The notes beneath the pieces were generated by a model that ran no database searches, was not told the origin of the DNA, and saw nothing but the letters and a program-made list of their open reading frames with translations. Positions 22,209-30,940 of a DNA stretch of 64,000 nt are shown here, one piece after another; within the stretch, counting starts at the first letter, position 1; every line of letters begins with the position of its first letter. A program made the translations under genes and the position numbers. This DNA is from Flavobacterium sp. Sd200 (GTDB taxonomy: Bacteria > Bacteroidota > Bacteroidia > Flavobacteriales > Flavobacteriaceae), in assembly GCF_009826935.1 (NCBI RefSeq), contig NZ_WUMN01000003.1:434001-498000 (forward strand), written 5' to 3'.

Positions 22209-23537
22209 ATGGCAAAATTTGAACTTAGGCTGCCCAAAATGGGCGAGAGCGTTGCTGAGGCAACCATTACTAACTGGCTTAAAAAAGTGGGTGATCACAT
22301 TGCGGCCGATGAAGCTGTACTGGAAATTGCTACAGATAAAGTAGATTCGGAAGTGCCGAGCGAGGTTTCAGGCAGGCTTTCTGAAGTGCTTTTTAATGTA
22401 AACGATGTGGTTCAGGTAGGCCAGGTTATTGCCTATATAGAAACCGAAGGCGGTGTGGTGGTAGATGCGCCAAGCGAAGAAACTGCTGTTGCAAACGAAA
22501 GTGTTGCCGCAATTGAAAAGACTTTTGAAGCGGCTAAAGAAGCTGTTGCTGTTCCGCAGGATTTTTCGGGGTCTGATAAATTCTACTCACCGTTAGTAAA
22601 AAATATAGCCAAAGAAGAAGGCGTATCTGTTGCTGAACTTGAAGGCATAAACGGCACAGGTAAAGATGGTCGTGTTACTAAAAATGATATATTGGAGTAT
22701 GTTGCCCAAAGAAAAACTTCAAGTAACAATATTCAAATAACAAACACCCAACCGCAAATTGTAGCTAAACCTGAAACTTTAAACCTGAAACCTGAAATTT
22801 CTAAAGCCGCCCCTGTTTCTGTAAACGGCCAGGACGAGATCGTAGAAATGGACCGTATGCGCAAGCTTATATCGGGCTATATGGTGCAGAGTGTACAAAC
22901 ATCGGCACACGTGCAGTCGTTTATAGAGGTAGATGTTACCAATATTGTTAAGTGGCGCGATAAAGTAAAAGGTGCTTTTGAAAAAAGGGAGGGTGAAAAA
23001 CTAACCTTTACACCAATATTTATGGAGGCGGTTGCAAAGGCACTAAAAGACTTCCCGATGATGAACATCAGCGTGGATGGCGAATACATTATTAAAAAGA
23101 AAAACATCAACCTGGGCATGGCGGCGGCCCTTCCTAACGGTAACCTTATTGTTCCCGTAATAAAAAATGCCGACCAGCTAAACCTTGTAGGTATGGCTAA
23201 GGCTGTAAACGACCTAGGCAACCGGGCAAAGGCTGGTAAGCTTAAACCGGACGACACACAGGGTGGTACCTATACGGTTACTAACGTGGGTACTTTTGGC
23301 AGTGTGTTTGGTACGCCAATAATCAACCAGCCGCAGGTGGGTATTTTAGCACTGGGTGCCATACGCAAAGTACCTGCTGTTATAGAAACTCCTGAAGGCG
23401 ACTTTATAGGCATACGCCAAAAAATGTTCCTGTCGCATAGCTACGACCACCGTGTGGTAGACGGTGCACTGGGAGGCTCCTTCGTTAAACGCGTAGCTGA
23501 ATATCTTGAAGCGTTTGATGTGAATAGGGATTATTAA
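22209..23537 (+). CDS. 2-oxo acid dehydrogenase E2 (dihydrolipoyl acyltransferase)
   Basis: 442 residues. Lipoyl domain ~1-80 with lipoylated Lys44 in E-I-A-T-D-K-V-D-S-E-V; peripheral-subunit-binding domain ~125-167 (S-P-L-V-K-N-I-A-K-E-E, G-T-G-K-D-G-R-V-T-K-N-D-I); catalytic core ~210-442 with H414 and D418 in H-R-V-V-D-G. It transfers acyl groups to CoA as the core of pyruvate, branched-chain or 2-oxoglutarate dehydrogenase; which one is uncertain, though the single lipoyl domain fits the branched-chain/2-oxo acid type. No E1 or E3 genes adjoin. The linker (~170-205) is partly coded by a repeated sequence (see findings). Confidence 0.9.
   Translation: MAKFELRLPKMGESVAEATITNWLKKVGDHIAADEAVLEIATDKVDSEVPSEVSGRLSEVLFNVNDVVQVGQVIAYIETEGGVVVDAPSEETAVANESVAAIEKTFEAAKEAVAVPQDFSGSDKFYSPLVKNIAKEEGVSVAELEGINGTGKDGRVTKNDILEYVAQRKTSSNNIQITNTQPQIVAKPETLNLKPEISKAAPVSVNGQDEIVEMDRMRKLISGYMVQSVQTSAHVQSFIEVDVTNIVKWRDKVKGAFEKREGEKLTFTPIFMEAVAKALKDFPMMNISVDGEYIIKKKNINLGMAAALPNGNLIVPVIKNADQLNLVGMAKAVNDLGNRAKAGKLKPDDTQGGTYTVTNVGTFGSVFGTPIINQPQVGILALGAIRKVPAVIETPEGDFIGIRQKMFLSHSYDHRVVDGALGGSFVKRVAEYLEAFDVNRDY
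22774..22791 (+). repeat. 18-base repeat inside the E2 coding linker
   Basis: AAACTTTAAACCTGAAAC, coding part of the linker residues K-P-E-T-L-N-L-K-P-E-I, occurs identically in the untranslated region at 41343-41360. The surrounding run CCTGAAA is repeated three times. See the related feature there. Confidence 0.6.
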
Positions 23538-23637
23538 GAAAAAATATTTTCAATCTGATAAAAGCCTCATTTTTTAATGGGGCTTTTTTGTACTATTGTG
23601 CCAACCAATAATAAAACAATGAAAAATAAAATTACTT
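23526..23637 (+). repeat. Left copy of duplicated 5' region (E2 end, terminator, promoter, gene start)
   Basis: From the last codons of the E2 gene (AGGGATTATT at 23526) to the start of the first delta-60 gene, this stretch is nearly identical to 26201-26312, where it precedes the second delta-60 gene. It includes the hairpin terminator at 23560 and the signal-peptide start of the gene. Confidence 0.75.
23560..23589 (+). terminator. Terminator of the E2 gene
   Basis: AAAAGCCTCATT (23560-23571) pairs with AATGGGGCTTTT (with one G.T pair) and is followed by TTTTTT. The same terminator is repeated at 26234 before the second delta-60 gene. Confidence 0.7.
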
Positions 23638-26177
23638 TTTTTGCATTCTTCCTTTTTTTTACTTTTTTAAATATAACGTTTGCGCAGGATGGCGCTAACG
23701 ACCCTACTTTTAACCCTGAAGATACAGGTTATTTCAACGGTACTAATACTTCGATAAGGTGTGTTGCTGTACAGCACGATGGTAAGGTACTCATAGGTGG
23801 GCATTTTACTCATTATAAAGGAGTAAGCGCCGTAAGGCTTGCTCGTTTAAATTCTGATCAATCTCTTGATGCTGATTTTCAGGTTCACGAAGGTGCGGAT
23901 GGTCTTGTAAATCTCATTGCGGTACAACCAGACGGAAAGATATATATAGCAGGCGATTTTGCACATTATAATGACATAGCAATAAATAAGCTGGCAAGAC
24001 TGAATGCTGATGGTAGCCTTGATACTTCATTTGTCCCATTAATAGAGTCAAATTATGTAATAAAAACAATTAAAATTTTACCAGATAATAAGATATTATT
24101 AGGAGGGAGTTTCGGTAGCGCAGGAATTATCAGGCTGAACGAAGCTGGAGCAGTCGATACATCTTTTATTCCAGATCTTACAATAGTTAATGTATCGGTA
24201 AATGCTATTTCTCTACAGTCTGATAATAAGATAGTTGTTGGTGGGTTATTTACCTATAATAACGGACAAAATAAGAATATAATAAGGCTTGATGAAAATG
24301 GCACTATAGACAATTCTTTTGTGTTAGCAGGACAGGGGCCAAACAATGAAGTTTATGATATAGTTCTACACCCGGATGGGATAGTGGCTTCGGGACGTTT
24401 TAGACAGGTTAATGGTGTCTCAAAAATAGGTGTTGCAAAATTTAATTATAACGGAGGAGTAGACGATACATTTTTCAGTACCCTTGGACCTAATACAAAT
24501 ATGAGGACAATGATAAAGCAGGAAGATAATAAAATGATTATCTCTGGTATTATTGATATAACAGGTGTTGGTATATTTAATGTAGCGAGGCTAAATGCAG
24601 ATGGAACATTTGATGAAACTTTTGCTGCGGCAAGTGCATATTTGGGCGCCTATTTAAAAACAGCACTACAACCTGATGGAAAAGTTGTAGTTACAGGTGA
24701 ATTTCTTTCTTACAGCGGAGTTAGCAGAAATAATATTGTAAGGCTAAATACTAATGGAACTATAGATGAAACTTTTAGTGTGGGATATGGCACAGGTGCT
24801 GATGATGCAATTTATGCAGCTGTACAGCAGGGAGATGGGAAAATATTAATAGGGGGAAGTTTTACCCATTATAACGGAATAAGTGTGGGAGGGATAGCCA
24901 GACTTACAGAAGACGGTGAATTGGATACAACCTTTAACGTTGGGGGCGTTGGGGCAGGTTATAATATTGTAGGTACAGGTTATAATATTAATACATTGCC
25001 GTTAAGTATTAATAGGATAGTACTCCAACCCGATGGTAAGATAATTATTGCAGGCACATTTGCTACTTATAATGGTGTTACAGCAAATACTTTGGCTCGG
25101 CTTCATGCTGATGGCAGTCTTGATACCACTTTTAATGCGGGTACTGGACTTCCCCGTGAATTTAATTTTGATTTTTATAGTTTTGCAATGCAACCCGATG
25201 GTAAACTACTCGTGGGGGGTGATTTAATTAGTTCCTATAATGGTACTAATTTAAGTTATGAACGTAATATTTTTAGGCTTAATAATAATGGCAGCATTGA
25301 TACTGCTTTTAATGTAATAACGGGTTATTTCGGGGTTAATAAAATATTGGTGCAGAATGATGGTAAAATTATTTTTGCACGTGGTATAACTGAAGACAAT
25401 CCTTCGTTTAATAGTATAATCAGGTTGAATGCTAATGGTACACAGGATGATACTTTTACTCCTGTTTTAAGCGGATTTATAAGATTTGTTACGGATATGT
25501 TTTTAATGCCCGATGGCAAAATATTGGTTGCAGGAAATTATCTCAATCCATCAGGTACCAGATTTGTAAGACTAAATCCTGATGGCTCAGTAGATGACGA
25601 ATTTAATTACCCAAGCGGAACTTCTACTCAGTACATGCCTGTCAATAAGATTATAGTTCAGAATGACAATAAAATAATCGTAACAGGAGGATGGAGCAGA
25701 GAAAATAGTATATTGTCAGAAACTTTCAACAGGATAAACAGCGATGGTAGTTTTGACGCTACTTTTAATTCAGGAACAGGCACAATTGGTGGAGGTCAGA
25801 TAAGTGTTAATATACGTGATTTGTTTGTGCAGGCAAACGGTAAGCTTGTTATTGCAGGTGAATTTTATGCATACAACGGTACAGGCCGCAACCGCATTGC
25901 AAGAATTAGCACCAGTGGTAGCCTTTCAACACCACAACAAACAGCAAAAACACAAAACGTATTTGCGTATAAAAGTAATGATGCATTGCAGGTAGAATCT
26001 GTTGGGCAAAATATAAAAGAAATTAAGGTTTATGATATGGTAGGAAGGCTGATTTCAGATACTAAAAATGTAAATGCACTCAGTACTACGGTGGCCGATA
26101 CATTGCATTCGCACATACTTATCGTAAATGTAACTCTTGCAGATGACACTGTGGTTTCTAAAAAAATATATTACTAA
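23619..26177 (+). CDS. Secreted delta-60 repeat protein with T9SS-like C-terminal domain (copy 1)
   Basis: 852 residues from the ATG at 23619 (an earlier TTG lies in the terminator). Signal peptide ends T-F-A-Q (~residue 23). The body is a long run of delta-60 repeats, the propeller-like units of about 45-60 residues: Q-P-D-G-K-I-x-I-A-G-x-F, Y-N-G, R-L-N-x-D-G-S-L-D-T-x-F. The last ~70 residues (A-L-Q-V-E-S-V-G-Q, V-Y-D-M-V-G-R-L-I-S-D-T-K-N, ending S-K-K-I-Y-Y) look like a short type A sorting domain for T9SS export. The function is unknown; the family is common as surface proteins. It has a near-duplicate next to it. Confidence 0.85.
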   Translation: MKNKITFFAFFLFFTFLNITFAQDGANDPTFNPEDTGYFNGTNTSIRCVAVQHDGKVLIGGHFTHYKGVSAVRLARLNSDQSLDADFQVHEGADGLVNLIAVQPDGKIYIAGDFAHYNDIAINKLARLNADGSLDTSFVPLIESNYVIKTIKILPDNKILLGGSFGSAGIIRLNEAGAVDTSFIPDLTIVNVSVNAISLQSDNKIVVGGLFTYNNGQNKNIIRLDENGTIDNSFVLAGQGPNNEVYDIVLHPDGIVASGRFRQVNGVSKIGVAKFNYNGGVDDTFFSTLGPNTNMRTMIKQEDNKMIISGIIDITGVGIFNVARLNADGTFDETFAAASAYLGAYLKTALQPDGKVVVTGEFLSYSGVSRNNIVRLNTNGTIDETFSVGYGTGADDAIYAAVQQGDGKILIGGSFTHYNGISVGGIARLTEDGELDTTFNVGGVGAGYNIVGTGYNINTLPLSINRIVLQPDGKIIIAGTFATYNGVTANTLARLHADGSLDTTFNAGTGLPREFNFDFYSFAMQPDGKLLVGGDLISSYNGTNLSYERNIFRLNNNGSIDTAFNVITGYFGVNKILVQNDGKIIFARGITEDNPSFNSIIRLNANGTQDDTFTPVLSGFIRFVTDMFLMPDGKILVAGNYLNPSGTRFVRLNPDGSVDDEFNYPSGTSTQYMPVNKIIVQNDNKIIVTGGWSRENSILSETFNRINSDGSFDATFNSGTGTIGGGQISVNIRDLFVQANGKLVIAGEFYAYNGTGRNRIARISTSGSLSTPQQTAKTQNVFAYKSNDALQVESVGQNIKEIKVYDMVGRLISDTKNVNALSTTVADTLHSHILIVNVTLADDTVVSKKIYY

Positions 26178-26200
26178 CAGTTTTTAATAACTTTTGATAA

Positions 26201-26312
26201 AGGGATTATTGACAGAAAATATTTTCAATCTGATAAAAGCCTCATTTTTTAATGGGGCTTTTTTTGTAGTATTGCGACACCAATAATAAAACAATGAAAA
26301 ATAAAATTACTT
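26201..26312 (+). repeat. Right copy of duplicated 5' region
   Basis: Matches 23526-23637 without gaps over the first part and nearly completely overall, starting with AGGGATTATT, the tail of the E2 coding sequence, here in non-coding DNA. It includes a terminator hairpin at 26234-26265 and the start of the second gene. Confidence 0.75.
26234..26266 (+). terminator. Terminator of the first delta-60 gene
   Basis: Copy of the E2 terminator: AAAAGCCTCATT pairs with AATGGGGCTTTT, followed by a run of T. Confidence 0.7.
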
Positions 26313-28720
26313 ATGCATTAGTGTCTCTGCTAATGCTGTTTTCGATTACTATTTGCTTTGCACAACAGGATGGGAGTGTAGATATGACTTTTAATCCTGA
26401 TGATTTAGGATGGAGTAACAGACTGTCAGGTAGAGTTAATGAAATCATAGAGCAATCTGACGGTAAAGTGATTATAGTTGGTCTTTTTTCTCAATATCTA
26501 GGTAATACAGTACATAATATTATTAGGCTTAATAACGATGAAACGTTTGATGGTACATTTAATTCAGGCACAGGTACAAATGGAGTAGTAAATAATATTC
26601 TAAGATTGCCTGATGGTAAATTGTTTATTGTAGGAGCTTTTACTAGTTATAATGGTTTTGCTTGTAATGGTATTGCGAGGTTAAATGAAGATGGATCTTT
26701 CGACGATACATTCAACGCAACTAATTTAGTGTCAAATAGAGGTGTTTTAAATCCTGTTTTATTGCCTGATGGGAAAATATTACTTGTATATTACATTGAT
26801 TATTACAGACATAAACTTGTGCGGTTAAACACAGATGGTATAGTCGATATTAATTTTGATATTGATTCTGTAAATAATACTTTGATTTCGGGTATTGCAG
26901 TTCAGTCTGATGGTAAAGTTCTAGTTGCTGGACTTTTTTATTTAGAAAGTTTTAATAATTCCGCAGCAGCTGTAATAAGGTATAATTCCGACGGATCTCA
27001 GGATACTAGCTTAGTTGTTAATCTTTCTCAATATCTCAATAATCCATATTTGGTTTTGCAGGAAGATGGAAAATTTGTAGTTTGTTATACAGGAGAAAAT
27101 GGAAGCATAATTTCAAGATATAATGTTGATGGGAGCCAAGATGATACGTTCCAGATTCCAGATGATTTGCAAAATGTTTACTTTACAGATTTAAGATCTT
27201 ATAATAGTGGTAAGTTATATATACAAATAGGAGCTAAATTAAAAAGGCTTAATAGTGATGGTAGCCATGATGTAGATTTTAATGTGCCGAATACAGGTGA
27301 ATTAACCTGTGCGATAAGAGGAGTATCTCAAAGTGGTAAAATTTATGTTAATGGTAATTATGTAAAGTTAAATGGTGTGTTAGATAATGGGCTTGCCCGT
27401 TTAAATATTGATGGATCAAGCGATGATACTTTTTATACGGGTGCTGGTGCAGTTACTGGAGCAGATGGTGGTGTTGGTGCTTTGGTACAAGATGATAATA
27501 AGATTATAATTTCGGGGACTTTTCAGTCATACAACGGAGTATTGAGGAATAATATTGCCCGTTTAAATGAAGATGGTACTCTTGATCCAGGGTTTGCCCC
27601 AGATCAAAACATTGAAGACTTAGGTAAGGTTGTAAGTTTATATCCTGGCGGGAAAGTACTTGTGGAATATGATGGGCGAATAAAACGCCTTAACTCTGAT
27701 GGTAGCATAGATGCAACTTTTACTGCTCAACAATTTAGTCATGACTCAAGACCTGAATTAAGTCGTATATCTGCGGTAGTAGTATTGCCGGATGGTAAAA
27801 TAATTGTTGGAGGACCTTTTAACAGGTATGGTAATATTTCTATAGGGGGTGTAGTTAGATTGAACGCTAATGGAAGTGTAGATAATGACTTTGATAGTAG
27901 TTTATTTGGGAACGATAATCCGCAGGTGTATTTATTGCATTTGCCACAAGAGCAAAGAGTTTTAGTGGGAACAACTGGTGCTTCTTCAATTTTGTATAAA
28001 ATTGACTATAATGGTAATGAAGATGCGACTTTTAACCATGTACCGCGTGCGACTATGTTTTGGCTTGATAGTTTTGCAGTTGAAGCAGATGGTAAAATAA
28101 TTGTGGCTGGATATGGAGACGGTCAGTCTGGCTATCGTCAAAGGCTTGTTCGTTTTAACGCGAACGGAACTCTAAACACTATCTTGGTTGATGTTGATTA
28201 TTATACTTCATCAACATTTGTATATCAAATCTTAACTGCTCCTGATGGTAAATTTTATCAGCTTTCTACAACTTATTTACAACCAACACAAAATGTAAGT
28301 TTTGCGAGGTTCAATAATGATGGCACGATAGATAACACTTTTATTTCAGGGTCTGGATTCGGAAATATTGCTTTTCAGGGCAATAGTATAATTTTTTCGG
28401 GTAGTTTTAGTAGCTACAATGGTGTTGGTAAAAATAATATTATCCGTCTTAATACCAGTGGTTTAATGTCTTCTCCAAAACAAACAGCAAAAGCGCAAAC
28501 CGTATTTGCCTACAAAAACAACGATGCCTTGCAGGTAGAATCTGTAGGGCAGGCTATAAAAGAGGTTAAGGTTTATGATATGGCAGGCAGGTTGCTATCG
28601 GATACTAAAAATGTAAATGCACTCAGTACTACAGTAACCGATGTTTTGCATTCGCGCATACTTATTGTAAATGTGAAACTCGAAGATGATACAGTGGTTT
28701 CTAAAAAAATATATTACTAA
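26294..28720 (+). CDS. Secreted delta-60 repeat protein with T9SS-like C-terminal domain (copy 2)
   Basis: 808 residues. Same layout as the gene before: signal peptide (I-T-I-C-F-A-Q near residue 24), about a dozen delta-60 repeats (Q-S-D-G-K-V-I-I-V-G, L-P-D-G-K-I-L-L, R-L-N-x-D-G-S-x-D-x-x-F), and a nearly identical ~75-residue C-terminal domain (V-F-A-Y-K-N-N-D-A-L-Q-V-E-S-V-G-Q, V-Y-D-M-A-G-R-L-L, ending S-K-K-I-Y-Y). The repeats have diverged more than the ends, so the two copies have kept the signal peptide and sorting domain but changed the display region. Ends at a terminator with a GNRA-type loop. Confidence 0.85.
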   Translation: MKNKITYALVSLLMLFSITICFAQQDGSVDMTFNPDDLGWSNRLSGRVNEIIEQSDGKVIIVGLFSQYLGNTVHNIIRLNNDETFDGTFNSGTGTNGVVNNILRLPDGKLFIVGAFTSYNGFACNGIARLNEDGSFDDTFNATNLVSNRGVLNPVLLPDGKILLVYYIDYYRHKLVRLNTDGIVDINFDIDSVNNTLISGIAVQSDGKVLVAGLFYLESFNNSAAAVIRYNSDGSQDTSLVVNLSQYLNNPYLVLQEDGKFVVCYTGENGSIISRYNVDGSQDDTFQIPDDLQNVYFTDLRSYNSGKLYIQIGAKLKRLNSDGSHDVDFNVPNTGELTCAIRGVSQSGKIYVNGNYVKLNGVLDNGLARLNIDGSSDDTFYTGAGAVTGADGGVGALVQDDNKIIISGTFQSYNGVLRNNIARLNEDGTLDPGFAPDQNIEDLGKVVSLYPGGKVLVEYDGRIKRLNSDGSIDATFTAQQFSHDSRPELSRISAVVVLPDGKIIVGGPFNRYGNISIGGVVRLNANGSVDNDFDSSLFGNDNPQVYLLHLPQEQRVLVGTTGASSILYKIDYNGNEDATFNHVPRATMFWLDSFAVEADGKIIVAGYGDGQSGYRQRLVRFNANGTLNTILVDVDYYTSSTFVYQILTAPDGKFYQLSTTYLQPTQNVSFARFNNDGTIDNTFISGSGFGNIAFQGNSIIFSGSFSSYNGVGKNNIIRLNTSGLMSSPKQTAKAQTVFAYKNNDALQVESVGQAIKEVKVYDMAGRLLSDTKNVNALSTTVTDVLHSRILIVNVKLEDDTVVSKKIYY

Positions 28721-28724
28721 CAGG

Positions 28725-28749
28725 CAGCTCCGCAAGGAGCTGTTTTTTT
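28725..28749 (+). terminator. Terminator of the second delta-60 gene
   Basis: CAGCTCC (28725-28731) pairs with GGAGCTG (28736-28742) across a GCAA loop, followed by T7. Confidence 0.8.
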
Positions 28750-28754
28750 ATGCT

Positions 28755-28762
28755 TATATTTG
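28755..28762 (+). promoter_or_regulatory. -7 element of the dipeptidase gene
   Basis: TATATTTG, an exact TAnnTTTG match, right after the terminator of the delta-60 gene and 15 bases before the ATG at 28778. It supports the ATG over a TTG at 28760 that overlaps the element. Confidence 0.5.
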
Positions 28763-28777
28763 TTATTTACCCCAAGC

Positions 28778-29434
28778 ATGAAATTACTCCACTATATATT
28801 TTATATTAGCCTGATCGTTCTCCTGAGTTCTGCGATTGGCGCAGATTCTTCTAATGTATTTAGTGTGTCTAAAAGCTATGATAATCCTAAAGACTCTGTT
28901 TGGAGCGAGATAAACTTCGACTCGCTTAGCATCATCAATAAAATGGCCTATGCCGATACGGCTAACTTTATGCATCAAAAAGTGTATCCCTGTGCGCGGT
29001 GCTTTTTACGTCCGGAAGTGGCGCAGGCGTTGGAGGAAGCTAACGAAATTTTTAAGGACAAAGGTTATAAAATTGTAATTTACGACTGCTATCGTCCCAT
29101 AAGCATACAGCACAAGATGTTTAGAATTGTCAATAATCCCGAATATGTAGCTCGGCCTACTAAAGGCTCTAATCATAACCGTGGTGCAGCGGTAGACCTG
29201 TCGCTTGCTGACGAAAACGGCAACCTGCTCGATATGGGTGGGGTGTTTGATGATTTTTCTGAAATTTCGCACTACAATGCACAGGGGCTTAGTAAAGAGG
29301 CTAAGCGTAACCGAAAACTGTTGAGAACTGTAATGATCCGAGTAGGGTTTTCGCCTTATGAAAGCGAGTGGTGGCATTTTGATTATAAGCAAAAACGCTA
29401 TCCGGCATCGGGGGTAGTGTGGGAGTGTAACTGA
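28778..29434 (+). CDS. M15-family D-alanyl-D-alanine dipeptidase (VanX/DdpX-like)
   Basis: 218 residues. Signal peptide at ~1-20 (I-S-L-I-V-L-L-S-S-A-I-G-A). Active-site pattern of VanX-type M15 peptidases: R106 in Y-R-P, zinc ligands H133 and D140 in S-N-H-N-R-G-A-A-V-D, catalytic E197 and zinc ligand H200 in E-S-E-W-W-H. These enzymes cut D-Ala-D-Ala dipeptides, used in wall recycling or vancomycin-type resistance. No VanH/VanA genes are nearby, so recycling is more likely. The signal peptide puts it in the periplasm or makes it a lipid-free secreted form. Confidence 0.85.
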   Translation: MKLLHYIFYISLIVLLSSAIGADSSNVFSVSKSYDNPKDSVWSEINFDSLSIINKMAYADTANFMHQKVYPCARCFLRPEVAQALEEANEIFKDKGYKIVIYDCYRPISIQHKMFRIVNNPEYVARPTKGSNHNRGAAVDLSLADENGNLLDMGGVFDDFSEISHYNAQGLSKEAKRNRKLLRTVMIRVGFSPYESEWWHFDYKQKRYPASGVVWECN

Positions 29435-29507
29435 CACAGCCCGATAAAGTTTGCTTTTTTGCCTGTAAATAGCACAACAAAATCTTCTTTATAAAATATT
29501 CTCATCC

Positions 29508-29528
29508 TATATTTGTATATATACAAAT
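29508..29528 (+). promoter_or_regulatory. Promoter -7 element overlapping an 18-base palindrome
   Basis: TATATTTG at 29508-29515 fits the -7 consensus. Overlapping it, ATTTGTATA-TATACAAAT at 29511-29528 is a perfect 18-base palindrome ending 7 bases before the exonuclease ATG. A dimeric regulator bound there would cover the transcription start. Confidence 0.45.
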
Positions 29529-29535
29529 TTAATTT

Positions 29536-30312
29536 ATGGAACTTAAACTGCACAGGCCTATCTGTTTTTTTGACCTGGAAACCACCGGAACCGATATTAC
29601 CAAAGACCGTATTGTAGAAATAGCGGTACTTAAGGTATATCCTAACGGGAACAAAGAAAGCAGGACCTGGCTGGTAAACCCCGAAAGACCTATACCGCCG
29701 CAAACCATAGCTTTTCATGGTATTACCGACGAGAAAGTGGCTAGTGAGCCTACGTTTAAACAACTGTCGGCTCAAATATATAATATGATTAAAGATTCAG
29801 ATCTTGCCGGATATAATTCCGATAGGTTTGATATACCTTTGCTGGCCGAAGAATTGTTGCGTGCCGGGGTAGATTTTGATATGAAAAACCGCGTATCGGT
29901 AGATGTACAGACTATTTTTCATAAAAAAGAAGAACGTACCCTTAGTGCCGCCTACAAGTTTTATTGCGGTCAGGTGTTGGAAAACGCACATACTGCTGCT
30001 GCCGATACCAATGCTACCTATGAGATTTTAAAATCGCAGCTTGACAGGTATGACGATCTTGAGAACGATATGAAAGTCCTGTCGGAATTTACCACCCGTA
30101 AAAAAGCGGTAGATTTTGCAGGGTTTATAGCTCTTGATGATAATGGCGAAGAGATATTTACTTTTGGTAAACATAAAGGCGTAAAAGTAGAAAAGGTGCT
30201 GGAGCAGGAGCCAGGCTATTATGGCTGGATACAAAATGCCGATTTTCCGCTGTACACCAAAAAAGTGCTTACAGCTATAAAACTTAGAAAACTGAACAAC
30301 AAATTAGTGTAA
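29536..30312 (+). CDS. DEDDh 3'-5' exonuclease with C-terminal DUF3820-like domain
   Basis: 258 residues. Exonuclease domain of the DnaQ type: D13 and E15 in F-F-D-L-E-T-T-G, D99 region in Y-N-S-D-R-F-D-I-P, H152 and D157 in N-A-H-T-A-A-A-D. It would chew single-stranded ends or act as proofreading subunit; a link to DNA polymerase III is only inferred. Residues ~205-255 (F-T-F-G-K-H-K-G, G-Y-Y-G-W-I-Q-N-A-D-F-P) resemble the small DUF3820 module found with such exonucleases. The next gene starts 16 bases later, so a short operon with the FAH-family gene, HPt protein and cinA is likely. Confidence 0.85.
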   Translation: MELKLHRPICFFDLETTGTDITKDRIVEIAVLKVYPNGNKESRTWLVNPERPIPPQTIAFHGITDEKVASEPTFKQLSAQIYNMIKDSDLAGYNSDRFDIPLLAEELLRAGVDFDMKNRVSVDVQTIFHKKEERTLSAAYKFYCGQVLENAHTAAADTNATYEILKSQLDRYDDLENDMKVLSEFTTRKKAVDFAGFIALDDNGEEIFTFGKHKGVKVEKVLEQEPGYYGWIQNADFPLYTKKVLTAIKLRKLNNKLV

Positions 30313-30328
30313 CTATTTATAGTGGCTT

Positions 30329-30940
30329 ATGAAGATTATTTGTATAGGGCGCAATTATGTAGAACATATAGCAGAGCTTAATAACGAGAGACCGGCCGAA
30401 CCGGTAATTTTTATGAAGCCGGACACGGCACTGTTGCAAAAGCAGTTTCCGTTTGTCATACCCGAGTTTAGTGATGATATTCATTATGAGATAGAGCTTG
30501 TGGTAAAAATTAACAAAGTGGGTAAATACATCGATGTTAAATTTGCCCATAAGTATTATGACGAAATTACTGTGGGTATCGATTTTACTGCACGCGATTT
30601 GCAACAGAGTCTTATAAAACAGGGATTGTCCTGGGAGAAAGCCAAGGCATTTGATGGTTCGGCAGTATTGGGTGATTTTGTTTCTAAAACTGAATTCGCC
30701 TCACTTGAAAATATAGGATTTGAACTCGTAAAAAATGGTGAAACTGCCCAAAAGAGCAGCGCCGATTTTATGATCTGGAAAATTGATGAACTGGTAGCCG
30801 AAGCCTCTAAGTATTTTACGCTAAAAACAGGCGATGTTATATTTACCGGTACACCACAAGGTGTTGCCAAAGTGCTTCCGGGCGATGTATTAGAAGGAAT
30901 TTTGGAAGGGAAGAAATTATTTAAGGTACAGGTAAAATAA
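30329..30940 (+). CDS. Fumarylacetoacetate hydrolase family protein
   Basis: 203 residues, the short form with only the catalytic fold. Signs: I-C-I-G-R-N-Y-V-E-H, P-V-I-F-M-K-P-D-T-A-L, H-Y-E-I-E-L-V-V, G-I-D-F-T-A-R-D-L-Q, K-A-F-D-G-S-A-V-L-G, and near the end G-D-V-I-F-T-G-T-P-Q-G-V. Metal ligands are of the E-x-E/D type (E486-like cluster in H-Y-E-I-E). The family includes acylpyruvate hydrolases and oxaloacetate decarboxylases; the substrate is open. The stop codon overlaps the next start in TAATG, so translation is likely coupled. Confidence 0.85.
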   Translation: MKIICIGRNYVEHIAELNNERPAEPVIFMKPDTALLQKQFPFVIPEFSDDIHYEIELVVKINKVGKYIDVKFAHKYYDEITVGIDFTARDLQQSLIKQGLSWEKAKAFDGSAVLGDFVSKTEFASLENIGFELVKNGETAQKSSADFMIWKIDELVAEASKYFTLKTGDVIFTGTPQGVAKVLPGDVLEGILEGKKLFKVQVK

